Source of the DNA: Ferirhizobium litorale
Lineage (GTDB): Bacteria; Pseudomonadota; Alphaproteobacteria; Rhizobiales; Rhizobiaceae
Length of the DNA: 64,000 bases
Assembly: GCA_030028905.1 (NCBI GenBank)
Contig: JALDYZ010000016.1
Coordinates: 29,793 to 93,792 of the forward strand
Direction: 5' to 3'
Shown: one piece after another, positions 7,921-15,903 of the stretch
Layout: each line of letters starts with the position of its first letter
How positions within the stretch are numbered: position 1 is the first letter of the stretch
Notes under the pieces: generated by a model
Told to the model about the DNA's origin: nothing
Databases searched by the model: none
What the model saw: the letters and a program-made list of their open reading frames with translations, nothing else
Translations under genes and position numbers: made by a program

Positions 7921-8257
7921 ATCAGCAGCTTATATCTATACGGACAAAATATGTCATAAATAAGGCATTCAAAATAATACGCATTTAAACGTAAATATAT
8001 AATCGCAAGCCAACAAAAAAATACTACATCAATTTAAGTATTCACAAAAAAGTGAACCGGTAGATTATTTAAGTAAAAAGGGGTCAATTTTCCGGATGAA
8101 CTCAATTAAAACAATTTGATTTTATATTGTAATGTGTGTGCATTGGTTTTGTTGGTGTTTTGGGATTTTAAGTTTCGAGTTCCTCAATCGTTTTGAGAAG
8201 CCGATCCATGCACATCATTTGGGTGAGCTATCGCTGATCCGAGAATGGAGACGACAA
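7921..8257. other. AT-rich intergenic stretch
   Basis: About 340 bases without a supported gene. Long A/T runs occur between 7,930 and 8,130 (for example AAATATATAATCGCAAG and AAGTAAAAAGGGG), strikingly different from the GC-rich surroundings. It could hold promoters for the plus-strand genes and is a good target for silencing proteins, but no specific motif is certain. Confidence 0.6.
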
Positions 8258-8518
8258 ATGCTGCTGCAACGAATCCAGTCCTTCAGCCGTCGGCAAGATC
8301 ATGATGCTGAGATTTCAGCTTGGGAAGATGCGGGCAAAGCTCCAGGTGCCGCCGCTTCCTTATTTCAATACGGTCGACGGATAGAGATCAACGGATCTTG
8401 GACAATCTACCACGTCTTTACGGGAATTCCGGCCGAAATTGATGGCTGGACGATGGTCGGTTTGAACAGGAGCCATGCCAAGAGGGCACTCGACATCCTG
8501 AATACGCGTCACGTCTGA
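8258..8518 (+). CDS. Small hypothetical protein
   Basis: An 86-residue hydrophilic protein. The ATG at 8258 follows a TGGAG ribosome site by seven bases. Upstream in-frame codons exist to 8132 but lie in AT-rich DNA and encode a Trp/Cys/Phe-rich stretch that looks untranslated. The core has IEINGSWTIYHVFTGIPAEI and DGWTMVGLNRSHAKRALDIL, a compact alpha/beta pattern. No family recognised. A BON-domain gene follows 38 bases later. Confidence 0.5.
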   Translation: MLLQRIQSFSRRQDHDAEISAWEDAGKAPGAAASLFQYGRRIEINGSWTIYHVFTGIPAEIDGWTMVGLNRSHAKRALDILNTRHV

Positions 8519-8556
8519 CGTGCGCTACAGCCAGGAACAAAAAGCGAGGAGTGAAG

Positions 8557-8817
8557 ATGATGCAGAGAGCACGAATTCGATCACCTGGTTTGCAGGGTCC
8601 CGACGTACCGCCTGGAGTTGATATGGATACCGCTGTTGTGGAGGCTCTGAGTGCGGCTGGCGATGTAGACGCGACCTATATTTTTGTCTCGGTCGTGGAC
8701 ACCGGTGTCACTTTGTCTGGCTGGGTGGCGACGACGGAGGAAATCGCACGTGCCTCAGTGATCTGCGCCGCTATCGCTGGGGTTGCGGGAGTGACCAATC
8801 GGCTCCAGATCGGATAG
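8557..8817 (+). CDS. BON-domain protein
   Basis: An 86-residue protein whose residues about 25-85 form one BON domain: a helix with DTAVVEALSAAGDVDATYI, strand FVSVVDTGVTLSGWV, helix TTEEIARASVICAAIAGVAG, then a final strand with VTNRLQIG. BON domains bind phospholipid or carbohydrate and typically occur in OsmY-like stress proteins. Here no signal peptide is present, so a cytoplasmic or phage-cargo role is likely. A GCGAGGA ribosome site precedes the tandem ATGs at 8557 and 8560. Confidence 0.7.
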   Translation: MMQRARIRSPGLQGPDVPPGVDMDTAVVEALSAAGDVDATYIFVSVVDTGVTLSGWVATTEEIARASVICAAIAGVAGVTNRLQIG

Positions 8818-9047
8818 GTTTGGGGTCGATCGCTTCGCGGCGGGTAGCCAGCGCTTGGGCACTGCGAGATCCCAACCACAACGATTTTCACATCGGCAAG
8901 TGTCTCTTGGCAAGCAATCGCTTGGTCCGCGACATGTGACTAGCGGACTTCCAGTTCTGGTTCGCGGCCCCAACCTGTGAAGAACACTTTGAGCACCAGA
9001 CTCCCAAGTTCGGGCAGAGGTGATCGTGACCACACCAGGAGCAAACC

Positions 9048-9506
9048 ATGCGAGACTGGGCAAATACCTTGCGGCGCGCGAGCTATCGCGGCGTCGAGTT
9101 CTGGGTGGAGTTCGAGGATCTGTCGGCGGGAAAGCGGCTGGCGCTGCATGAACATGCCGGCGGGCGGCAGACGGTCGTCGAGGAGCTGCGGCTGGCCACG
9201 CCTGCCTACGGCCTGACGATCTATTTGGTGAGCGACCTGGCCGACATAGAGGCGCAAGCCCTGTCGGCCGCCATGCTCGCCGATGGTCCCGGCTACCTGA
9301 TGCTGCCGATCGACGGCGGCATGATGGCCACCGTGCAGGACTTTCGCCGTTCGCGCGGCAAGGATCGCCACGGCTACGTCAGCTTTGATGTGACCTTCAT
9401 CCCGACATTTGGCCCCGGCGGCGCTGCGCTGTCGGTCGGTGATGTCGCTTCTGCCGTCGCCGCAGGCTTTGCGGCGGCAGCCGCCCAGTTCGCAAAACTC
9501 TTCTGA
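9048..9506 (+). CDS. DNA circularisation / tail protein N-terminal domain (Mu gpN-like, short)
   Basis: A 152-residue protein matching the N-terminal domain of Mu gpN (PF07157). It shows ASYRGVEFWVEF, the LHEHAGGRQTVVEELRLATP segment and GPGYLMLPIDG. gpN forms part of the tail hub. Mu gpN is near 490 residues and homologues are usually well over 400, so this one ends after the first domain, in an Ala-rich helix. The next gene, 13 bases on, probably supplies the rest. A CAGGAGC ribosome site precedes the start. Confidence 0.75.
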   Translation: MRDWANTLRRASYRGVEFWVEFEDLSAGKRLALHEHAGGRQTVVEELRLATPAYGLTIYLVSDLADIEAQALSAAMLADGPGYLMLPIDGGMMATVQDFRRSRGKDRHGYVSFDVTFIPTFGPGGAALSVGDVASAVAAGFAAAAAQFAKLF

Positions 9507-9519
9507 CTCGAGGTGCCCA

Positions 9520-10140
9520 ATGGCAGCTGATAGAGACACGATCCTGTCGTGGCTGGCGGACCTTGCTGCGGCAATAGTGACCGACGCCGAGGACGCGGCG
9601 GATCTCGGCGTTCGAATCGATGCGGCGCGCACGGTGGATGCCGCGACCTTTGCGTCGGAAGCGTTGTCGATGATGCGGGTGATCGCCGAAAGCGTCGACG
9701 CGCCCGCCGACTTCGATCGCATCGCGGCTCCGGCTGCGACCGGCCAAACGCTGGACGCGGTCAACATCATGCTCGGCATGGCGCTGGCCGTCGCCGGATG
9801 CCGTCCGGATTGGCCGTCGCGGCCATCGGCACGGCGGGCACGCTCGCGCGTTTCGCTTGCCGGTGATGTCGCGATCGCTGCCGTCGACCAGCTCGGGGGC
9901 GAGGGTGCCGATCTCTATGCCTGGCTGTCGTCGGTGACGTCGGTTTCCTGTCGGGTGATCTCCGATCTCGCCGCGGACGCCGCACCCGTCGTCAAGGTCG
10001 AGACCGGTGTCTCGCTGCCGTCGACCGTGCTGGCGTACCAGCTTTACGGCGATGCCAACCGGGCAAGCGGGCTGATCGATATCGCCGGATCGGCGACGCC
10101 GCTCGTCATGCCAACCCTTTTTGATGCCCTGGCCTCCTGA
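9520..10140 (+). CDS. Putative second half of a split gpN
   Basis: A 206-residue Ala-rich protein beginning MAADRDTILSWLADLAAAIV. Its helical repeats and Asp/Ala content are like the C-terminal portions of gpN proteins, and no separate gene is expected here in Mu-like order. I infer that gpN is carried as two proteins. The ATG at 9520 follows a GAGGTGCC site. The stop overlaps the next ATG (TGATG). Confidence 0.55.
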   Translation: MAADRDTILSWLADLAAAIVTDAEDAADLGVRIDAARTVDAATFASEALSMMRVIAESVDAPADFDRIAAPAATGQTLDAVNIMLGMALAVAGCRPDWPSRPSARRARSRVSLAGDVAIAAVDQLGGEGADLYAWLSSVTSVSCRVISDLAADAAPVVKVETGVSLPSTVLAYQLYGDANRASGLIDIAGSATPLVMPTLFDALAS

Positions 10141-11186
10141 TGCTCGAACAGGTTACCGCAAGCGGCTTGCCGCCGATCATTTCGCTGACGCTCAACCTGT
10201 CGGCCGAGGAAGCGGTGCGCACGGCCGAGATCGCCGTCGTGCCGGCCGGCGACCGCGTGTCGGTGGCACCGGGGCAGGCTACGGTCATCAAGGCTGGTAA
10301 TGACCTGCTGCTGACCGGCTATGTGCGCGACGTGCGCCCGGGCCACGATGCCGGCAGCCGGTCGCTGGTCGTCACGGTCTGTTCGCGCACCGTCGATGCG
10401 ACCGAATGCTCGGTCGAACATCCGACCGGCGAAGTTCTCGACAAGGATCTCGGCGCGATCGCCAAGGAATTCGACAGCCTCAAGATCGGCATCGAGAGCG
10501 ACGGCGATCTGCCGAAGGAACCACGCCACAAGCTGCGCGATGGGGAGACGCTGTTTTCCGCGATCGAGCGCCGGGCGCGCGGGCGCGGCATCCTGATCTA
10601 TGACACGCCGAAAGGTCGGCTGAAGCTCGCGACCAAGCCGGAAGGCACGCACAAGGGCGGGCTTATCTGGGGCGTCAACATCCTGACTGCTTCGTCGGAA
10701 CTGACCGAACGCGGACGGCACAGTGCCGTCAAGGTGCGCGGGCAGGCGAGCGAGGGCTCCGACAAGCAGCAGCTGCGCGGCCAGAGCGTCGCCAAGGATT
10801 CCGGCGTGTCGCGCGAGCGACCGCTTGTCCTGGTGCATGAGGGAGAGACGACGGTCGACCGGCTGAAGAAGCGGGCCGAATGGACGGTGAAGCGTGGTGC
10901 CGGCTATGCCTCGACCGCCTCGATCACGGTGACCGGCTGGCGCGATGGCGGTGGAAAAATCTGGGATCGCAACTGGCTTGTGCATGTCGAGGACAAGTGG
11001 ATCGGCATCGAGGGGCTGATGATCATCAAGGGCCTGACGCTCAGTTGGGACGGCACGTCGCAGGGAACGACGGCGACACTGTCGCTCGCCGATCCGCGGG
11101 CGCTGGGTGGCGAGAACCCGCGCGGCAAGACCGAAGGTGTCTACGCAGCGCCCGGGGCAATAACGGTCGGATGGGAAGACGAATGA
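10140..11186 (+). CDS. Baseplate hub protein (Mu gpP / T4 gp27-like)
   Basis: A 348-residue protein of the baseplate hub, connecting tail tube and central spike. The fold is indicated by the early ISLTLNLSAEEAVRTAEI strand region, the ATVIKAGNDLLLTGYVRDV segment and the later GRGILIYDTPKGRLKL pattern characteristic of gpP/gpD-type hubs. Length is close to Mu gpP. Start and stop both overlap neighbours by a few bases. Next gene is the gp45 spike, as in Mu. Confidence 0.8.
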   Translation: MLEQVTASGLPPIISLTLNLSAEEAVRTAEIAVVPAGDRVSVAPGQATVIKAGNDLLLTGYVRDVRPGHDAGSRSLVVTVCSRTVDATECSVEHPTGEVLDKDLGAIAKEFDSLKIGIESDGDLPKEPRHKLRDGETLFSAIERRARGRGILIYDTPKGRLKLATKPEGTHKGGLIWGVNILTASSELTERGRHSAVKVRGQASEGSDKQQLRGQSVAKDSGVSRERPLVLVHEGETTVDRLKKRAEWTVKRGAGYASTASITVTGWRDGGGKIWDRNWLVHVEDKWIGIEGLMIIKGLTLSWDGTSQGTTATLSLADPRALGGENPRGKTEGVYAAPGAITVGWEDE

Positions 11187-11599
11187 TCGGCAAGCGCATC
11201 GAGCTCGACGGCACGATCGTCGAAAAGGACGGACAGCAGTTCGTGAGCGGGCGCGGGCTTTTCCGCGACGGCTACACCCGCATTCACCGGATCGAGCCGC
11301 ATGGCTTTGCCTCCTCGCCGGTCAAGGGCGGGCAGGGGCTGTTGCTGGCGCCGAACGGCGATGCCGACCAGGCCTTCGTCGTCGGCGGCGAGCATCCCGG
11401 CCACCGGCCCGGCAACCTGCCGGGTGGTGGCACGGCGATCTATGACGCCTCGGGCAACATCATCAGCCTGGTCGGGACCAAGATCCGGATCGTCGCACCC
11501 GTGCTCGAGCTGGTCGGGGATCTGGACGTGCAGGGCAATATCCATGCGACCGGCACGATCATCGACGAGCTGGGCAACACCAACCACCATTCCCACTAG
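11183..11599 (+). CDS. Baseplate spike protein (Mu gp45-like)
   Basis: A 138-residue central spike that pierces the outer membrane. The first 60 residues look like a compact OB-type region, followed by the beta-helical repeat GTKIRIVAPVLELVGDLDV and QGNIHATGTIIDELG. The very C-terminus is NTNHHSH, containing the HxH motif which in P2 gpV and phi92-type spikes binds an apical iron. The ATG at 11183 overlaps the previous stop; an in-frame ATG at 11171 is possible. Shorter than Mu gp45 (about 200), mainly at the N-terminus. Confidence 0.82.
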   Translation: MIGKRIELDGTIVEKDGQQFVSGRGLFRDGYTRIHRIEPHGFASSPVKGGQGLLLAPNGDADQAFVVGGEHPGHRPGNLPGGGTAIYDASGNIISLVGTKIRIVAPVLELVGDLDVQGNIHATGTIIDELGNTNHHSH

Positions 11600-11613
11600 G
11601 GGAACATCCGACA

Positions 11614-12150
11614 ATGCTGAGAATCATTCCGGTGGAAGACGCCGAAGAGCCATACCGCGCGCCGGATCTCGGCTGGAATGGCGTCTTCGGCGATCTCATC
11701 CTCAACGCGTTGACGCATGAGGGTGCACCCGGCGATCTGCGCGCCGAGCAGGGGCTCGCAACGCAGGTGCTGATCTGCCTTATGACAGATCGCCGCGTCG
11801 AGGCAAGCGAGCTGCGCGACGGCGACGAGAACCGCGGCTGGGTCGGCGACAGCTTCGACATGATGGACGGCGAGACGCCGCTCGGTTCCCGCCTCTGGCT
11901 GCTGCGCCGATCCGCGCTTTATCCGGGGATCGAGGTCAAGGCCGAGGACTATGCCCGCGAGGCGTTGCAGCCGCTGATCGACCAGGGTGCGGCATCCCGG
12001 GTCGATGTAACTGCAACCGCAAACCATTCGGCCAACCGGCTCGACCTCGCTGTGACCGTCTACGGGCGCAATGGTACCGAGGCCTACAGCTCGAAATTCG
12101 AACTCCTGTGGAGACAGATAGATGGCGTGGCAAATCCGCTCACTCGGTGA
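11614..12150 (+). CDS. Baseplate protein gp46 family
   Basis: A 178-residue homologue of Mu gp46 (PF07409), a wedge protein related to T4 gp25. Typical features are the N-terminal APDLGWNGVFGDL, LATQVLICLMTDRRVEA, and the DGDENRGWVGDSFD signature followed by SRLWLLRRSALYPG. Length is usual. Its last 29 bases overlap the next gene in another frame. Function in baseplate wedge assembly is established for the family. Confidence 0.83.
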   Translation: MLRIIPVEDAEEPYRAPDLGWNGVFGDLILNALTHEGAPGDLRAEQGLATQVLICLMTDRRVEASELRDGDENRGWVGDSFDMMDGETPLGSRLWLLRRSALYPGIEVKAEDYAREALQPLIDQGAASRVDVTATANHSANRLDLAVTVYGRNGTEAYSSKFELLWRQIDGVANPLTR

Positions 12151-13204
12151 CGCTTCGGCGCGCATTCGCGGGACATTCAGACAGTATATTCCGGGCACGG
12201 ATTCGGCGCTCAAGAACAACTTCGTGACCGTTGTCGCCAAGGTGCTTGCGGCGCTTTCCCACGAGTTCGAGCTGCGCATGGCCTATCTGGCGCGGCAGCT
12301 GTTCGTCACCACGGCGACCGGGCAGTTTCTGGCGCTGCATGCCAGCGACGTCGGGATCTACCGCAAGGTGGCTTCGCCGGCCTCGGGCTCGATCACCGGC
12401 AAGGCTAATGCGAACATGACGTTTCCGGCCGGTATACGGTTCACCTCCGGCAACATCATCTACGTCACCAGCGCGCCGGCGTCGGCCAGCCCGAGCGGCG
12501 ACATTGCCTTCCTTGTCACTTCCGATGCACGCGGTGCTGCCACCAACCGCGACGCCGATGGTGTGATGACGCTCGCCGATCCTGTCCTCTATCCCGATAT
12601 CGAGGTCAGCTTCCTTGTCGGTCCGGACGGGCTCGGCGGCGGCGCCGACATCGAGGACGACGACAGCCTGCGGGCGCGCACCCTGCACCGCAAGCGCAAC
12701 CCGCCGGGCGGCGGTCGGCTCACCGACTATGAAGGCATTGCCCTGTCGGTGCCCGGGGTGACGAAGGCGTGGGCTTTCCGGCAGCCTTTGGCGCCGGGCT
12801 TCATTGCCGTCTACTTCCTGTTTGCCGGACGGCCGAACCTCATTCCGTCGCCCGGCGACGTGGTGAGCGTGCAGGCGGCGATCGACGCGGCGCGGCTGAT
12901 CCGCATCGACGACAGCGTGGCGGTGGCGCCGACGCCGCTGCCGGTCGACCTGGTGATCAATGGATTGAATGGCGACACCGCCGAGACTCGAGCCGCGATC
13001 GAGGCGGCGGTTTCGGCCATGCTGGTCGAGCGCTGCCGGCCGGGCATCGCCGGCGACGTCTTCATGGTGTCGCGCTCGTGGATCTCGGAAGCGATTTCAA
13101 CAGTGACGGGTGAGGGACGGCATGTGCTGGCAGCACCCGCCGACGACGTGATGATGACCAACGGACAGTTCCCGGTTCTGGGCACGGTGACCTATGGCGC
13201 GTGA
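12122..13204 (+). CDS. Baseplate J-like protein (Mu gp47)
   Basis: A 360-residue wedge protein of the contractile baseplate (Baseplate_J family). Visible family marks include the helix KNNFVTVVAKVLAALSHEFE, LHASDVGIYRKVASPASGSI, the central DDDSLRARTLHRKRNPPGGG segment and the C-terminal SRSWISEAISTVTGEGRH. Length is standard. Translation starts inside the gp46 gene and ends overlapping gp48 by 11 bases, so these three genes form a coupled block. Confidence 0.87.
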   Translation: MAWQIRSLGDASARIRGTFRQYIPGTDSALKNNFVTVVAKVLAALSHEFELRMAYLARQLFVTTATGQFLALHASDVGIYRKVASPASGSITGKANANMTFPAGIRFTSGNIIYVTSAPASASPSGDIAFLVTSDARGAATNRDADGVMTLADPVLYPDIEVSFLVGPDGLGGGADIEDDDSLRARTLHRKRNPPGGGRLTDYEGIALSVPGVTKAWAFRQPLAPGFIAVYFLFAGRPNLIPSPGDVVSVQAAIDAARLIRIDDSVAVAPTPLPVDLVINGLNGDTAETRAAIEAAVSAMLVERCRPGIAGDVFMVSRSWISEAISTVTGEGRHVLAAPADDVMMTNGQFPVLGTVTYGA

Positions 13205-13988
13205 TCCGGCTTTCAACACCATCACCCGCACGCCGCGGGCCATTGCTGGCGGGACCGCACTCCAGGCGCCGGCCGATGCGCTGGCCAATCCGACCGGTGA
13301 CGACCTGATCACGGCCGCCATGACGCTCTGGCCGCAGGGGTCGGCGTGGGGCTCGCCCGACGGGCAGGCGGCGTCGCTGTCGTCGCTGCTTGCCCGCTTT
13401 ACCCGGGTGCTGCTCGATCCCTTCGTCTGGCTCTATGGCCGCGCCTTCCAGCTGGCACGCGAGGCAAGCCTGCAGGGTGTCAACGAACTGCTGCCCGACT
13501 GGGAGGCGGAATACGGACTGCCGGAACCATGCTTTGCCGGATCGGAGCAGACCACGGCGCAAAGGCTGACGGCGCTTTCCCGCAAGGTGCGGGCCGATGC
13601 GGTCAATCATCCGGAGGAGTTCGTGCGCCTGGCGCTCGACTACGGTTTCGAGATCGAGATCGAGGAGCCGGCAATCTTCGAATGCGGCTTCTCCGAAGTC
13701 GGCGGCTATCACGCGCTCGGGCATTCCAGCGAAGAAACCTTCTGGATCGTTCGCGTGAAGGATGTCGGCCTCAGCTACTTCGAGGCCGGCGCCGGCGAGT
13801 GCGGGGTCGATCCGCTGTTTTCCTTCGGCGAGGCCGAGCAGCTCATCTGCCTGCTTCGGCAGATGGCGCCTGCCTGGACGCTTCCGGTGCTGGCGAGCTG
13901 GATCAACTACGGCGCACTGAGCGACGGCGCCGGCAACGCAATCTCGGACGGCTTCGGCCATCCGATCCTTGTTCCTCTCAACACCTAA
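13194..13988 (+). CDS. Putative tail/baseplate protein (Mu gp48, YmfQ/DUF2313 family)
   Basis: A 264-residue protein at the gp48 position, where DUF2313 (YmfQ-like) proteins join baseplate wedges to fibres. The segment LITAAMTLWPQGSAWGSPDG, the following LLPDWEAEYGLPEPCFAGSE and QTTAQRLTALSRKV match the family. The C-terminus has an acidic Cys-containing stretch (FECGFSEVGGYHALG, GAGECGVDPLFSFG). Longer than Mu gp48 by about 60 residues. Confidence 0.8.
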   Translation: MARDPAFNTITRTPRAIAGGTALQAPADALANPTGDDLITAAMTLWPQGSAWGSPDGQAASLSSLLARFTRVLLDPFVWLYGRAFQLAREASLQGVNELLPDWEAEYGLPEPCFAGSEQTTAQRLTALSRKVRADAVNHPEEFVRLALDYGFEIEIEEPAIFECGFSEVGGYHALGHSSEETFWIVRVKDVGLSYFEAGAGECGVDPLFSFGEAEQLICLLRQMAPAWTLPVLASWINYGALSDGAGNAISDGFGHPILVPLNT

Positions 13989-13998
13989 AGAGGCCACG

Positions 13999-14892
13999 AT
14001 GAAATACAATCCTCCCTTTGGCAGCCCGGATCCGAATGCCGGATATCAGGACCGCAATACGCCTGGCGCGGTTTCCGGCTCGCGCGTCCCGGCCGCTGCG
14101 ATCGAGAACCCGCAGCGTGAGATCATGGCGGTGATCGCCGCGGCCGGTCTCGATGCGTCGAATGCCGACCTGACGCAATTGCTGCAGGCGATCCAGTACC
14201 TGATTGCGCAGAGCACCGGCGAGGGCGGCGATTCCAACTTCGTGCTGATGACGGAAGCACGCACGCGCCTGCGCATTTTTCCCGAGGTGCTGACCAGTGA
14301 CGGCCGCTTGCCGGTGACCAGCCCGGCGACCGGGCAGGTACGTATTCCGGCCGGCTACGATTTCTTGCATCGCGGCATCTTCAATGTGACGACGGTGCAG
14401 ACCGACTTCGCGACGGCTGCGAACAAGATCTATCACCTGCGCTGGAACAAGACTACAGGCTATGCGCTCAAGGACCTGGCCGATGTCGGCTACAATCCGG
14501 GCGCGCTCGCCGAGGACAATGTCGTCTTCGACAGCAGCTATGACGATATGCTGATCGCGCGCGTCGCCACCAGTGGGTCCAACGTCGCGACCATCACCAA
14601 TCTGGCGAATATCAACGTCATGCGTGAGCAGAAGGTCACGGCAGATTTCGCATTTCCTCCGACCGGAAATGGCGCGACCGCCAACGTATCGTTCCCGGCG
14701 CTTAACTGGGCGCGGACGCCGACACCGATCGTCACGTGGGACAAGAAGTCCTACGACCAAACGCTGCCATCAACGCTCGATTGGGACGAAACGATTGCCT
14801 TGGTCACGACCCGCTACGGCGTGACCGCTACCGTCATGATGGACTTTGGCGCTTCATCCCTAAACATATTGCGCCTGACGGCGTTGGCGTGA
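13999..14892 (+). CDS. Tail fibre-like protein
   Basis: A 297-residue protein starting MKYNPPFGSPDPNAGYQDRN, followed by PGAVSGSRVPAAAIENPQRE, a common start for fibres in rhizobial and related prophages. It contains a helix at residues 40-75 and then beta-rich sequence with PVTSPATGQVRIPAGY. It probably forms the baseplate-proximal fibre part. The ATG at 13999 follows AAAGAGGCC. The C-terminal receptor-binding part cannot be assigned to a family. Confidence 0.72.
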   Translation: MKYNPPFGSPDPNAGYQDRNTPGAVSGSRVPAAAIENPQREIMAVIAAAGLDASNADLTQLLQAIQYLIAQSTGEGGDSNFVLMTEARTRLRIFPEVLTSDGRLPVTSPATGQVRIPAGYDFLHRGIFNVTTVQTDFATAANKIYHLRWNKTTGYALKDLADVGYNPGALAEDNVVFDSSYDDMLIARVATSGSNVATITNLANINVMREQKVTADFAFPPTGNGATANVSFPALNWARTPTPIVTWDKKSYDQTLPSTLDWDETIALVTTRYGVTATVMMDFGASSLNILRLTALA

Positions 14893-14905
14893 AGGAACAC
14901 AGGAC

Positions 14906-15895
14906 ATGTCCGATTATCCACTCGTCACTGTCAATGACCTGCCTCCGATCGAGGAGCTTCTCGGCACAGATGTGCTGCTGCCGTTTCGCGGCGCTGCGGC
15001 GGGCCGTTCGACCCTTGCCGTGCTCTTGGCCTACATCAAGGGAAACGTCGAAGTTCCGGACAGCGTGCAGGCAGCGATCGACAACCTGATCGGCGGCGCG
15101 CCGGAAGCGCTCGACACCCTGTACGAGATAGCTGCAGCCCTCAATGACGACGCCAACCTAGCGGCGACCCTGACCGCCGCAATCGCATTGAAGCTGGATA
15201 AAGCTGGCGGCGCGCTTACTGGGAACTTGGATCTTGGTGGGAACCGAATCATCAATGCCTTGCTCGATTCTGGTGTCGCCGTCTCTGATCCCGCGTCTCC
15301 CACCAAGAAGGCGCGATTTAGTGTGTCGGGGGTGACTGCTGGCAACACACGCGTCATCACCGTTCCGGATCGTGACGTAGACCTCGGACGGCAGTGGGAG
15401 GTTCTGGCAAACGAAAGTGTTTCAGCGGGACCTTCGTGGAGCCTCAACAATCTCAGCGCATTCAGGATGCTGCGCGTCAGCGGTTACATCCGGCCAAGTA
15501 ATGATGCAGTCGGCATCAGTCTCCACGTCAGCTCCGACAATGGGGCCACGTGGGCAGCGGGTGCATCGGACTACGCATTTCAATCCGCCACGTTCGATGA
15601 CGTAGCGGCGAGTGTCTCGCGTTCGTCAGCTACAACCTCGATGTTGGTGTCCGGAGCGGCGGGCAATTTGACTACGGAAGGGGCCTCTTTCGACATTCTG
15701 ATCCATAATTTTAACCAGGCACTCTACAGCCGGTTCCAGATTGAAAGCCATTACCAGGACGCTTCGGGCAACGATATCGCCAGAAAGATTGCGGGGAGAA
15801 GATTTAGTGCGGCCGCCGACAATGCACTCAGGCTGACGGCGAGTTCTGGCAACATTGCGGCGGGGTACATCTGCGTCCAGGGACTTCGGGGGTAG
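14906..15895 (+). CDS. Tail fibre protein
   Basis: A 329-residue fibre protein. Residues about 55-105 contain GGAPEALDTLYEIAAALNDD followed by KLDKAGGALTGNLDLGGNRI, typical shaft repeats of phage fibres, where ALTGNLDLGGNRI is a beta-hairpin repeat. The C-terminal part (RQWEVLANESVSAGPSWSLN onwards) resembles a jelly-roll receptor-binding domain with a GYICVQGLRG end. It lies next to the SGNH esterase gene, so both probably contact surface glycans. Confidence 0.75.
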   Translation: MSDYPLVTVNDLPPIEELLGTDVLLPFRGAAAGRSTLAVLLAYIKGNVEVPDSVQAAIDNLIGGAPEALDTLYEIAAALNDDANLAATLTAAIALKLDKAGGALTGNLDLGGNRIINALLDSGVAVSDPASPTKKARFSVSGVTAGNTRVITVPDRDVDLGRQWEVLANESVSAGPSWSLNNLSAFRMLRVSGYIRPSNDAVGISLHVSSDNGATWAAGASDYAFQSATFDDVAASVSRSSATTSMLVSGAAGNLTTEGASFDILIHNFNQALYSRFQIESHYQDASGNDIARKIAGRRFSAAADNALRLTASSGNIAAGYICVQGLRG

Positions 15896-15903
15896 GGTGT
15901 CTG

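Larger units (their letters stand above)
6592..9047. mobile_element. Cargo (moron) cassette between tape measure and gpN
   Basis: In Mu-like phages gpN follows the tape measure directly. Here 2.4 kb separate them, holding small genes unrelated to virions: four short minus-strand ORFs (two of them tiny membrane proteins, one DUF1488), then an AT-rich stretch, then two plus-strand genes, the second with a BON domain. Base composition around 7,920-8,180 is far more AT-rich than the flanks. I see no transposase or flanking direct repeat, so the mode of entry is open. Confidence 0.7.
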
